A DNA stretch of 64,000 bases, taken from Calamus simplicifolius (lineage: Eukaryota; Streptophyta; Magnoliopsida; Arecales; Arecaceae). Shown here piece after piece: positions 55,240 through 64,000 of this stretch (position 1 is the first letter of the stretch; each line of letters begins with the position of its first letter). The translations under genes and the position numbers were made by a program. The notes below the pieces were generated by a model. The model was given only the letters and a program-made list of their open reading frames with translations, was not told the DNA's origin and did not search any database. The stretch spans positions 202,051 to 266,050 of the forward strand of contig UESW01001684.1 in assembly GCA_900491605.1 (NCBI GenBank). Direction: 5' to 3'.

Positions 55240-55254
55240 GAGACCAAGATCAAT
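55240..55254. repeat. Target-site duplication of LINE-12, right copy
   Basis: Exact second copy of the 15-bp word at 49033-49047. The same word occurs once, uninterrupted, in LINE-13 near 59167-59181. Confidence 0.95.
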
Positions 55255-55599
55255 CCTTGCAATAAAGAAAAGTTCCAATCGTCTCTGTTCCGGATGGGAT
55301 GCTCTAACTTTTATGAAGAAGATAACTCGGGAAGGATTTGGATCTGGTGGACCCTAAAATTCTTCTTGCATCTGTTATCTCCAAACTTGATCAAATTATC
55401 CATTTGTCTCTCACTATCATAGGCTCTGGCGAGCGTTTGTCATTTCTTTTGTTTACGGCTCGAATGACCTTGTGGCTCGCCGTTGTCTCTGGAAGAACTT
55501 GATTGATCATGCTGCTTCCTTCTCCCACCTGCCGTGGCTTGTTATGGGAGACTTCAATGCTATCCGCTTCAGGCAAGAAAGAAAAGGTGGTAGTTCTCA

Positions 55600-56199
55600 A
55601 TGCCGAGCCATATGGATGATTTTAATAATGCCTTGTTTCATGCCGGTCTGGACGATCTTCGCTTCAGTGGATTTCTCTTCACCTGGCATAACTCAAGAGC
55701 CATTGGTCACATCATGTGCAAGCTTGACAGGGCTCTTGTGAATTCTCTCTGGCTCAACCACTTCCATCATTCAAATGCTCAATTTCTTCCGTTTGGTCTC
55801 TCTGACCATTCACCGGCTGTTGTGGATCTTGGGCTGAATCGTCCGCTATTCAAACCCCCCTTCAAATTCTTCAACTTCTGGTCCGAGTTTGATGAATTTA
55901 TGCCGTTAGTTGAGAGAGTTTGGAACACTCCGGTCGCTGGTCACTCCATGTTCAAAGTCTACAGAAAATTGAAGTTATTAAAATCTGCTCTCAAGGATTT
56001 GTGTAAGACAAAGAATGTTCTTATCAATGGGGATCTTTCCTCTCTCCGCACTGAACTCGATGGCCTTCAATCGTCTATTGCCGGTGGCTCAAATGTCAGC
56101 GATCTGCTTGAAAAGGAGCGAGATTGTGCTAATAGGCTGGCCACTGCCTACAAGGGGAGGGAGAGCTACGCCAAAAAAAAGCAGAATCCAATGGCTTAA
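55600..56199 (+). pseudogene. LINE-11 ORF2, endonuclease end and linker
   Basis: 199-codon open piece. It starts at the PSHMDDFNNALF segment after GDFNAIRF, includes GFLFTWHNSRAIG and SDHSPAVVDLG of the endonuclease C-terminus, then FKFFNFWSEFDEF and the linker KTKNVLINGDLSS. It ends at an A-run frameshift (AYAKK for AYAKQK) near 56172. It is part of the broken LINE-11 ORF2. Confidence 0.8.
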
Positions 56200-56823
56200 G
56201 GAAGGTGACAAAAACTCTGCCTTCTTCTTCAACTCGGTTAAAGGGAGACATAACATCAACAATATCCTCTGCATCCAGAATCAAAATGGTGAATGGATTA
56301 GAGACAAGGATCAGATTGTTCATGAAATCGTTTGCTTCTACAAGCAACTCCTAGGCACGGATTCTGGCACAGATTATGTCGGGACCGAACAGCTTGATCT
56401 CTTCCTTGATCCAGTTCTCTCCCCAGATCAGGTTAGCAAGTTAAGCATCGGTTTCACTGATGATGAAATTAAAGAAGCTTTCTTTCAGCTTCATCCAAAT
56501 AAAGCACCAGGACCGGATGGCTTCAATGCTTATTTCTTCCAACACACTTGGCCTATCGTGGGAGCTGATATCTCTTTGGCTATTAGGGACTTTTTCTCCA
56601 CTGCTAAACTTCTCAAGGAAACAAATTGCACGGCTGTTGTGCTTATCCCCAAAGTCCCGAATGCAGCTCATCTTAAGGATTTCAGACCGATCTCCTGTTG
56701 CAATACAATCTATAAATGTATTGCAAAGCTCCTTGCTAACCGGTTAAAGGAAGTCCTCCCGTCTTTTATCAATGAGGCCCAGTCCGCTTTTGTTCAGGAA
56801 GGCATATCGGAGACAACATTCTT

Positions 56824-58773
56824 ATGGCTCAGGAGCTAATTCGTGGTTACCATCTTTTCACCTCCTCCCCGAACTGCGTCCTCAAAATTGATATAATGAA
56901 AGCTTTTGATTCTGTTCGTTGGGACTTTCTTTGGGATTCTCTTCGACTGCTTGGCTTTCCTCCCATTTTCATCGGCTGGATCAAAGCCTGTGTCACTTCT
57001 GCCAGGTATTCTATTGCTATCAATGGTGAACTCAATGGATTCTTTGAAGGGAAGAAAGGTCTCCGTCAAGGTGATCCCATCTCACCCTACTTATTTGTTA
57101 TCTGCATGGACGTTCTCTCTCGGATTCTTGATCAAAAAATCCGTGCTTCCCCATCCTTCAAATTCCACTTGAGATGTCGGGATTCCAGAATTACTCATTT
57201 ATGCTTTGCTGATGATCTGCTGGTTTTCTGTCGCGGCGACCTGAACTCCATTAGAGTTGTGAAGGATGCTCTGGATACCTTCTCTTCTCTCTCCGGTTTG
57301 GTCCCAAATAATGCCAAAAGTTCGATCTTTCTTTCAGGATTGCCGGTGGATTCTCATCATGAACTTGTAAACTTCATCGGCTTCAAGCTTGGCTCCTTTC
57401 CCATCAGATATCTGGGGGTTCCTTTGATCTCCTCGAAGCTTAGAGCTCTCGATTGCCATGCTCTTGTTGACCGTATTCTGAAGAGGATCAAGATCTGGAC
57501 AAATCGTTTCCTATCCTATGCTGGAAGGTTACAACTCATTCAATCTGTTTTATTCAGTATCCAGTCTTTTTGGAGTTCCCATTTCATTCTCCCAGTTAAG
57601 GTTCTCAAAGACATTGAAGGGATTCTATCGGCTTTTTTATGGAAGGGATGTTCTTTGAATCGCAACGGAGCCAAAGTGGCATGGTCGGACATCTCGTGCC
57701 CGAAAGACGAAGGGGGATTGGGGATCAAAAAAATTAGAGACTGGAACTATGCCTCCATGACCCGTTATATCTGGTTATTATGCCAGCCCTGCTCTAAATC
57801 TCTGTGGGCGGCGTGGGTAAAGAAGAATCTGCTTCATAAAGATCACTTTTGGGTTGCTAAAGTTCCATGGAATTGCTCCTGGACTTGGAGGAAAATCCTT
57901 AAGCTTCGGGATAGAGTAAAGGCCTATATCACAGTCAGAGTTGGGAATGGAGCTTCTACCTCCCTTTGGTTTGATTCTTGGCGAAGCCTTGGACCTATTT
58001 GCACCTCCTCAAATGCCAGAGTTATTTCTGATTCTGGTCTCAACATAGATGCAAAGGTCAGTGACATCCTCTCCTCTGGCCTCTGGAGATGGCCTGCTGC
58101 AAATTCTATTGAGCTCTTTGAATTGAAGATTGAGACTAGATCCCTTGCTTTACCCGACTGTAGTCATCCAGATCAGCTTCTTTGGGATGGTTCCACCGCT
58201 TTCTCCATTAAAAGAGTTTGGAACAGTATCCGTGCTCATAGCAATCGTGTAGACTGGGCTCACCTTCTATGGTTTAAGCACCATGTTCCGAGGCACTCCT
58301 TCCTTTTATGGTTAGCGATTCGTGGTAGACTCTCTACTCAGGATCGCCTTCACTCCTTCGGTATTCACTGTCACTTAAACTGCTTTCTATGCAAAGACCA
58401 TACTGAGGATCACAGCCATCTTTTCTTCAGCTGCTCGTATTCCTTTCGGATATGGTCTTCTATTGCCAGTTTGTGCGACTTTCAGCATTATCCTTCTTCT
58501 TGGGAGCTCTTGACGCCGTGGCTATGCAGGAACATCAAAGGCAACTCCCTTCTTTCCATTATTCGCAGACTGGCTCTGGGGGCTTCTTTGTACCTAATTT
58601 GGCTTGAAAGGAACTCTCGCAAGCATGGCCAAAGGCCTCTTAATGAAGCTGGGATTCTTTCCAAAATATTGGAGTCAGTTAGGGCGAGTTTGGATGGTGC
58701 TGTCTTCCCAAAGAAGGATGGTCACCAACGCTTGATTGATAGGTGGCAGCTCTCTCCCTCCATTTCTAGTTGA
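56824..58773 (+). CDS. LINE-11 ORF2, reverse transcriptase and zf-RVT open frame
   Basis: Uninterrupted 649-codon frame from MAQELIRGYHLF to the natural stop. It contains KIDIMKAFDSVRWDFLW (residues about 22-38), GLRQGDPISPYLFV, CFADDLLVFCRGDL (about 127-140), FPIRYLGVPLIS (about 197-208), the GGLGIKKIRDWN connector, VAKVPWNCSWTWRK, and zf-RVT with HHVPRHSFLLWLAIRGRLS, CFLC and EDHSHLFFSC. The tail is LIWLERNSRKHGQ. The catalytic aspartates are present, but the upstream finger region is in another frame because of a one-base loss near 56800. The uninterrupted LINE-10 target lies at its start. Confidence 0.9.
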   Translation: MAQELIRGYHLFTSSPNCVLKIDIMKAFDSVRWDFLWDSLRLLGFPPIFIGWIKACVTSARYSIAINGELNGFFEGKKGLRQGDPISPYLFVICMDVLSRILDQKIRASPSFKFHLRCRDSRITHLCFADDLLVFCRGDLNSIRVVKDALDTFSSLSGLVPNNAKSSIFLSGLPVDSHHELVNFIGFKLGSFPIRYLGVPLISSKLRALDCHALVDRILKRIKIWTNRFLSYAGRLQLIQSVLFSIQSFWSSHFILPVKVLKDIEGILSAFLWKGCSLNRNGAKVAWSDISCPKDEGGLGIKKIRDWNYASMTRYIWLLCQPCSKSLWAAWVKKNLLHKDHFWVAKVPWNCSWTWRKILKLRDRVKAYITVRVGNGASTSLWFDSWRSLGPICTSSNARVISDSGLNIDAKVSDILSSGLWRWPAANSIELFELKIETRSLALPDCSHPDQLLWDGSTAFSIKRVWNSIRAHSNRVDWAHLLWFKHHVPRHSFLLWLAIRGRLSTQDRLHSFGIHCHLNCFLCKDHTEDHSHLFFSCSYSFRIWSSIASLCDFQHYPSSWELLTPWLCRNIKGNSLLSIIRRLALGASLYLIWLERNSRKHGQRPLNEAGILSKILESVRASLDGAVFPKKDGHQRLIDRWQLSPSISS

Positions 58774-58887
58774 TCCTTTTGTGTTGATTTCTCTGTGATC
58801 CCATCACGTCTGTTCTCAGATGTTTGTTCCCTTTTAGTCTAGGGATGTTTCCCTTTTGTGGATCTATCCCTTTTGGGCCTTTAGTTA

Positions 58888-58907
58888 CTCCGGGGATTGC
58901 CCTGAGT
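58888..58907 (+). other. LINE-11 3'-UTR hairpin
   Basis: Stem CTC/GAG plus GGGG/CCCT around an ATTG loop with one bulged C. LINE-9 has T at the bulge. Confidence 0.5.
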
Positions 58908-58967
58908 ACCTGTACTTTCATCCTCACATTATTAATACATTTCATACTTTACCTTTCAAAAAAAAAA

Positions 58968-61900
58968 GAAGTGGAGATGAAATTGGGAAGGAGAGAAGAA
59001 GGACAAGAAGCTTGCTGCTAGCTCTGGACTCTCCAGAGGGCTACTATCCAAATCATCCAAATGACCAAGGTTGCTGCCTGGAACATCAGGGGTCTAAACG
59101 ATCCCTCTAAGCATTCGGATGTTAAAAATCTTGTACATACCCAAAAAATCTCCTGTAGCTCTCCTTGAGACCAAGATCAATCCTTGCAATAAAGAAGTTC
59201 CAATCGTCTCTGTTTCCGGGATGGGATTGCTCTAACTTTTATGAAGAAGATAACTCGGGAAGGATTTGGATCTGGTGGGACCCTAAAATTCTTCTTGCAT
59301 CTGTTATCTCCAAACTTGATCAAATTATCCATTTGTCTCTCACTATCATAGGCTCTGGCGAGCGTTTTTGTCATTTCTTTTGTTTACGGCTCGAATGACC
59401 TTGTGGCTCGCCGTTGTCTCTGGAAGAACTTGATTGATCATGCTGCTTCCTTCTCCCACTGCCGTGGCTTGTTATGGAGACTTCAATGCTATCCGCTTCA
59501 GGCAAGAAAGAAAAGGTGGTAGTTCTCAATGGCCGAGCCATATGGATGATTTAATAATGCCTTGTTTCATGCCGGTCTGGACGATCTTCGCTTCAGTGGA
59601 TTTCTCTTCACCTGGCATAACTCAAGAGCCATTGGTCACATCATGTGCAAGCTTGACAGGGCTCTTGTGAATTCTCTCTGGCTCAACCACTTCCATCATT
59701 CAAATGCTCAATTTCTTCCGTTTGGTCTCTCTGACCATTCACCGGCTGTTGTGGATCTTGGGCTGAATCGTCCGCTATTCAAACCCCCTTCAAATTCTTC
59801 AACTTCTGGTCCGAGTTTGATGAATTTATGCCGTTAGTTGAGAGAGTTTGGAACACTCCGGTCGCTGGTCACTCCATGTTCAAAGTCTACAGAAAATTGA
59901 AGTTATTAAAATCTGCTCTCAAGGATTTGTGTAAGACAAAGAATGTTTCTTATCAATGGGGATCTTTCCTCTCTCCGCACTGAACTCGATGGCCTTCAAT
60001 CGTCTATTGCCGGTGGCTCAAATGTCAGCGATCTGCTTGAAAAGGAGCGAGATTGTGCTAATAGGCTGGCCACTGCCTACAAGGGGAGGGAGAGCTACGC
60101 CAAACAAAAAAGCATAATCCAATGGCTTAAGGAAGGTGACAAAAACTCTGCCTTCTTCTTCAACTCGGTTAAAGGGAGACATAACATCAACAATATCCTC
60201 TGCATCCAGAATCAAATGGTGAATGGATTAGAGACAAGGATCATTGTTCATGAAATCGTTTGCTTCTACAAGCAACTCCTAGGCACGGATTCTGGCACAG
60301 ATTATGTCGGGACCGAACAGCTTGATCTCTTCCTTGATCCAGTTCTCTCCCCAGATCAGGTTAGCAAGTTAAGCATCGGTTTCACTGATGATGAAATTAA
60401 AGAAGCTTTCTTTCAGCTTCATCCAAATAAAGCACCAGGACCGGATGGCTTCAATGCTATTTCTTCCAACACACTTGGCCTATCGTGGGAGCTGATATCT
60501 CTTTGGCTATTAGGGACTTTTTCTCCACTGCTAAACTTCTCAAGGAAACAAATTGCACGGCTGTTGTGCTTATCCCCAAAGTCCCGAATGCAGCTCATCT
60601 TAAGGATTTCAGACCGATCTCCTGTTGCAATACAATCTATAAATGTATTGCAAAGCTCCTTGCTAACCGGTTAAAGGAAGTCCTCCCGTCTTTTATCAAT
60701 GAGGCCCAGTCCGCTTTTGTTCAGGAAGGCATATCGGAGACAACATTCTTATGGCTCAGGAGCTAATTCGTGGTTACCATCTTTTCACCTCCTCCCCGAA
60801 CTGCGTCCTCAAAATTGATATAATGAAAGCTTTTGATTCTGTTCGTTGGGACTTTCTTTGGGATTCTCTTTCGACTGCTTGGCTTTCCTCCCATTTTCAT
60901 CGGCTGGATCAAAGCCTGTGTCACTTCTGCCAGGTATTCTATTGCTATCAATGGTGAACTCAATGGATTCTTTGAAGGGAAGAAAGGTCTCCGTCCAGGT
61001 GATCCCATCTCACCCTACTTATTTGTTATCTGCATGGACGTTCTCTCTCGGATTCTTGATAAAAAAAATCCGTGCTTCCCCATCCTTCAAATTCCACTTG
61101 AGATGTCGGGATTCCAGAATTACTCATTTATGCTTGCTGATGATCTGCTGGTTTTCTGTCGCGGCGACCTGAACTCCATTAGAGTTGTGAAGGATGCTCT
61201 GGATACCTTCTCTTCTCTCTCCGGTTTGGTCCTAAATAATGCCAAAAGTTCGATCTTTCTTTCAGGATTGCCGGTGGATTCTCATCATGACTTGTAAACT
61301 TCATCGCTTCAAGCTTGGCTCCTTCCCATCAGATATCTGGGGGTTCCTTTGATCTCCTCGAAGCTTAGAGCTCTCGATTGCCATGCTCTTGTTGACCGTA
61401 TTCTGAAGAGGATCAAGATCTGGACAAATCGTTTCCTATCCTATGCTGGAGGTTACAACTCATTCAATCTGTTTTATTCAGTATCCAGTCTTTTTGGAGT
61501 TCCCATTTCATTCTCCCAGTTAAGGTTCTCAAAGACATTGAAGGGATTCTATCGGCTTTTTTATGGAAGGGATGTTCTTTGAATCGCAACGGAGCCAAAG
61601 TGGCATGGTCGGACATCTCGTGCCCGAAAGACGAAGGGGGATTGGGGATCAAAAAAATTAGAGACTGGAACTATGCCTCCATGACCGTTATATCTGGTTA
61701 TTATGCCACCCTGCTCTAAATCTCTGTGGGCGGCGTGGGTAAAGAAGTCTGCTTATAAGATCACTTTTGGGTTGCTAAAGTTCCATGGAATTGCTCCTGG
61801 ACTTGGAGGAAATCCTTAAGCTTCGGGATAGAGTAAAGGCCTATATCACAGTCAGAGTTGGAATGGAGCTTCTACCTCCCTTTGGTTGATTCTTGGCGAA

Positions 61901-62059
61901 GCCTTGGACCTATTTGCACCTCCTCAAATGCCAGAGTTATTTCTGATTCTGGTCTCAACATAGATGCAAAGGTCAGTGACATCCTCTCCTCTGGCCTCTG
62001 GAGATGGCCTGCTGCAAATTCTATTGAGCTCTTTGAATTGAAGATTGAGACTAGATCCC
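58968..62059 (+). mobile_element. LINE-13: LINE tandem unit 3, indel-dense, cut by LINE-14
   Basis: Third copy in the head-to-tail series. It begins with the same ORF1-tail text behind the LINE-11 poly(A) and lacks the LINE-12 insertion. It follows LINE-11 closely in sequence but with many single-base losses. It is cut at 62060 by the poly(T) of minus-strand LINE-14, in the segment where LINE-11 reads GACTAGATCCCTTGC; the rest is not seen. Confidence 0.87.
59061..62059 (+). pseudogene. LINE-13 ORF2, heavily frameshifted
   Basis: ORF2 from ATG 59061, overlapping the ORF1 stop as ATGA at 59061-59064. All landmarks of LINE-11 can be followed (ETKIN, GGSSQWPSHMDD, APGPDGFNA, KIDIMKAFDSVRW, RPGDPISPYLF with Q replaced by P, ADDLLVFCRGDL with the preceding TTT reduced, YLGVPL replaced by a frame break), but small indels break the frame every few hundred bases. 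Open pieces: 59562-59837, 59943-60674, 60833-61297, 61349-61582 and 61858-62070. The pattern, mostly single-base losses against a near-identical neighbour, looks more like sequencing error than old decay. Confidence 0.85.
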
Positions 62060-63434
62060 TTTTTTTTTTTTTGAAAGTTAAAAGGGGTGAATTGTATTGA
62101 TTAGCTGTAATAGGTACAAAAGATCGGACAAAGCCCGAGGAGATGTAGAGACCTCAAAGAGAGTCAGACCTCAAAAGAAACGAGAGGAATACATCCAGCA
62201 AGAGGTAGAGACCTCAAAAGTAATCAGACCGGATTACATCCAGAACCTAACAACAGAACTCATAAGATGAGCTACGAAGGTAAATCATCAGCAATAATCT
62301 AATAGGGAGAGAGAGGTGCCAACGATAAATCAGCTGGCGATTAAATTCGTTTCCGGGATCTGAGCTCCATCCAGACTCATTCTGACCGACTCCTTTATCT
62401 TTGAAATAATCCCTGCTTCATTAATAAGTAATTGCCCATGCTGCGGAATTCCTTTCATACCAGATGAAGTAGACTGAGGCTCCCACTGCCAATCTGCAGA
62501 TAATGGAGTGAAGAGATGATCCTTTGGTGATTTTAGAGAGCCAAGGTCTCAAAAGCTCCCAGAAGAAGGGTAGTGCGCCAAGCCGCATATAAGAGCAATT
62601 GAGGTCCAATCCGGGTGGAATATGGGCAGTTGAAAAATAGATGATATGATCCTCCAATGGCTATGGCACAGTAAACAAGAGGATTGACTATGAATCCCGA
62701 ATGAAAGAAGTCGGTCTTGGGTGGAAAGTCTACCTTTAATAGCAAGCCACAGAGTGAAGGAATGCCTAGGCACATGGTGAGAAAACCAGACAAGATGAGC
62801 CCATCCACTCGCTGGGAGAAGACCGGATACGATTCATACACCTTTATGGAGAAGATCGGTGAACCATCCCCAAAGAGTGTTATCCTGAAGACTGCAATCG
62901 GGGAGGGGATGAGATGAAGATGCCTCTTTCAAAGCAATCAGCTCCACAGAGTTTGCAAACCGGCCATCTCCACCCCCTACTGAAAGGATGGCGCTGACCT
63001 TAGCATCTTTCCCAAGACCTGAATCAGATATAACTCTAGCATTTGAGGAAGAACAAATAGGTCCAAGGGGTCTCCAAGAATCAAACCAAAGCGAGGTATC
63101 TTCAACCATTCCCAACTTTAACAGAGATGAAAGCCTTCACACTATCTCTAAGCTTTAGAATTTCCTCCAGGTCCATGAGCAATTCCAAGGCACTTTGGCC
63201 ACCCAGAAGTGGTCTTTATGAAGCAGGTTCCTCTTGACCCAAGCAGCCCACAAAGAATTGGAGCAAGGCTGGCAAAGAAGCCAAATATAACGGTCATGGA
63301 GGCAGCATTCAATCACGAATCTTTTTTAATTCCCAACCCTCCTTCAACTTTCGGGCAGGAGATATAGGACCAGGCCACTTTAGCACCATGGCGGTTCAAG
63401 GAAGAGCCTTTCCATAAGAAGCCGATAAGATACC
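62060..63434 (-). mobile_element. LINE-14: 5'-truncated LINE inserted in LINE-13
   Basis: Minus-strand LINE with poly(T) at 62061-62072, extending to about 63434, where the poly(T) of LINE-15 begins. It covers the FLWKGSS region of ORF2 to the 3' end and is nearly identical to the corresponding part of LINE-6, including the extra-G frameshift (CCACCCCCTACT at 62970-62981). It has many single-base losses. No target-site duplication can be seen because LINE-15 replaces the right flank. Confidence 0.87.
62290..63434 (-). pseudogene. LINE-14 ORF2 C-terminal fragment
   Basis: Connector and zf-RVT region of ORF2 in scattered frames: 62834-63115 (DTSLWFDSWRPLGPICSSSNARV), 62549-62773 (MPRHSFTLWLAIKGRLS, CLLC) and 62421-62657 (VYFIWYERNS). 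AIKGRLS matches LINE-6, not the AIRGRLS of LINE-8. At the C-terminus it reads CAG where LINE-6 has the premature TAG. Confidence 0.8.
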
Positions 63435-64000
63435 TTTTTTTTTTTTTTTTTGAAAGTGAAGGTGAATTATATTAATAAGAAAGGATGAAATAAGTACAAA
63501 CCCCGGGGCAACAACCCGGGAGAAAAAAAAACAGCCAAAAGAAACGGACAATCACCATACGGTGAAGCAACTCCCAAGGGATCGACATCTACAAAGCCAA
63601 AACAGCATCACAAACCCACAAGCTCCCAAGGATTCATCGAAGCAGAGAAGCGGGAGGTGCCAGATTTGAATCAAATGAAGATTTGGCGTATTAAGGGGAA
63701 ATTCGGATCCCTCCAACTTATGCCTGATAGTGTCCATAATTTGACTAATGATTCTTTGCTCACTTTGATGAATACGACCATGTTTTCGAGAGTTCCTCTC
63801 CATCCATAAATAATAGATGGTAGCTCCCAAAGCAATCCTCCTGATAATAGAAATGAGCGAAGTCCCTTTGAGAGTACACACAGCCTCGGCCATAGAGTCT
63901 CCCAAGCAGAGGGAAACTGCAAAAGATCACACCTACAAGCAATAGCAAACCAAACCCGACTGGAGAAAGAGCAGGCAAAGAAAAGATGATTGTGATCTTC
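63435..64000 (-). mobile_element. LINE-15: LINE 3' end, runs off the right edge
   Basis: Minus-strand LINE with poly(T) at 63435-63451, then 3' UTR and the end of ORF2. It belongs to the LINE-10 subfamily. A hairpin is at 63501-63520 (CCCGGG arms). It seems inserted into LINE-14. Its 5' extent lies outside the window. Confidence 0.85.
63552..63905 (-). pseudogene. LINE-15 ORF2 C-terminal fragment
   Basis: 117-codon frame with the post-zinc tail of ORF2: GTSLISIIRRIALGATIYYLW, MERNSRKHGR and RIISQIMDTIRHKLEGSEFP. The natural end WHLPASLLR is replaced by WHLPLLCFDE because of a one-base loss near 63652 (GGGAGG where LINE-10 has GGGAAGG). Other frames at 63671-63922 and 63760-63978 hold the upstream part, so more indels are present. 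Confidence 0.75.

Larger units (their letters stand above)
48925..58773 (+). pseudogene. LINE-11 ORF2, interrupted by LINE-12
   Basis: ORF2 begins at ATG 48925 (MTKVAAWNIRGLNDP), is cut after ALLETKI by the LINE-12 insertion, and resumes at 55255. Downstream the endonuclease half has several small indels: near 55290, 55340 (GGTGGACC where others have GGTGGGACC), 55437 and 55605. Two more lie near 56172 (A run) and 56800 (CAGGAAGG for CAGGGAAGG). The reverse transcriptase and zf-RVT half is open as 56824-58773. Without LINE-12 and the indels the protein would be about 1.2 kilo-residues, typical of the family. Confidence 0.85.
48830..58967 (+). mobile_element. LINE-11: LINE tandem unit 2, host of LINE-12
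   Basis: Plus-strand LINE consisting of 48830-49047 and, after LINE-12, 55240-58967 (about 3.9 kb without the insert). It starts at an internal ORF1 position directly behind the LINE-9 poly(A), includes all of ORF2, and ends in poly(A) at 58958-58967. The next unit (LINE-13) begins with the same ORF1 text after the tail. The uninterrupted site for LINE-12 is present in LINE-13. Confidence 0.88.

Overview
The window looks like heterochromatic nuclear DNA of a flowering plant. I see no host protein gene, rRNA or tRNA. Everything recognisable is repetitive: two unrelated tandem satellites, a nested pile of L1-type LINE (non-LTR) retrotransposons, and a probable fragmented Copia-type LTR. Plant origin is inferred from the LINE architecture: ORF1 with a DUF4283-like domain and a CCHC knuckle, and ORF2 with an apurinic-type endonuclease, a reverse transcriptase and a C-terminal zf-RVT zinc domain. 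I cannot name the species. Labels LINE-1 to LINE-15 and satellites A and B are mine, in window order.

Layout. 1-9073: satellite A, about 83 bp per monomer, GC- and CpG-rich, built of blocks that each begin with GATC. 9074-15585: LTR-like sequence interrupted by LINE-1 (minus) and LINE-2 (plus). 15586-21940: satellite B, about 62 bp per monomer, AT-rich, interrupted by LINE-3. 21941-33493: a second satellite A array lying between two satellite B blocks. 33494-35997: satellite B again. 35998-64000: LINEs LINE-4 to LINE-15, mostly 5'-truncated and inserted into one another, with one 100-N assembly gap at 39163-39262.

The LINEs share one design. ORF1 encodes an RNA-binding protein. ORF2 encodes an endonuclease that nicks the target and a reverse transcriptase that copies the RNA there. 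The ORF1 stop and ORF2 start overlap as ATGA. The 3' UTR has a short GC hairpin shortly before a conserved CTTTC-A(n) end. LINE-12 (49048-55239) is full length with a 15-bp target-site duplication. It sits inside one unit of a head-to-tail series of LINE copies (LINE-9, LINE-11, LINE-13) that share the same poly(A)-to-ORF1-tail junction. No ORF2 is fully intact as assembled, but several breaks are single-base and may be sequencing errors, above all after 59 kb.

The many long minus-strand open frames over satellite A are a by-product of its sequence. Because 83 is not a multiple of 3, all three frames on that strand carry the same stop-poor text, giving an 83-residue repeat. I found no new defence, biosynthetic or regulatory gene system. 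The most unusual material is the satellite organisation, the LINE tandem series and the LINE RNA features (ATGA overlap and variable 3' hairpin). All alignments were made by eye.
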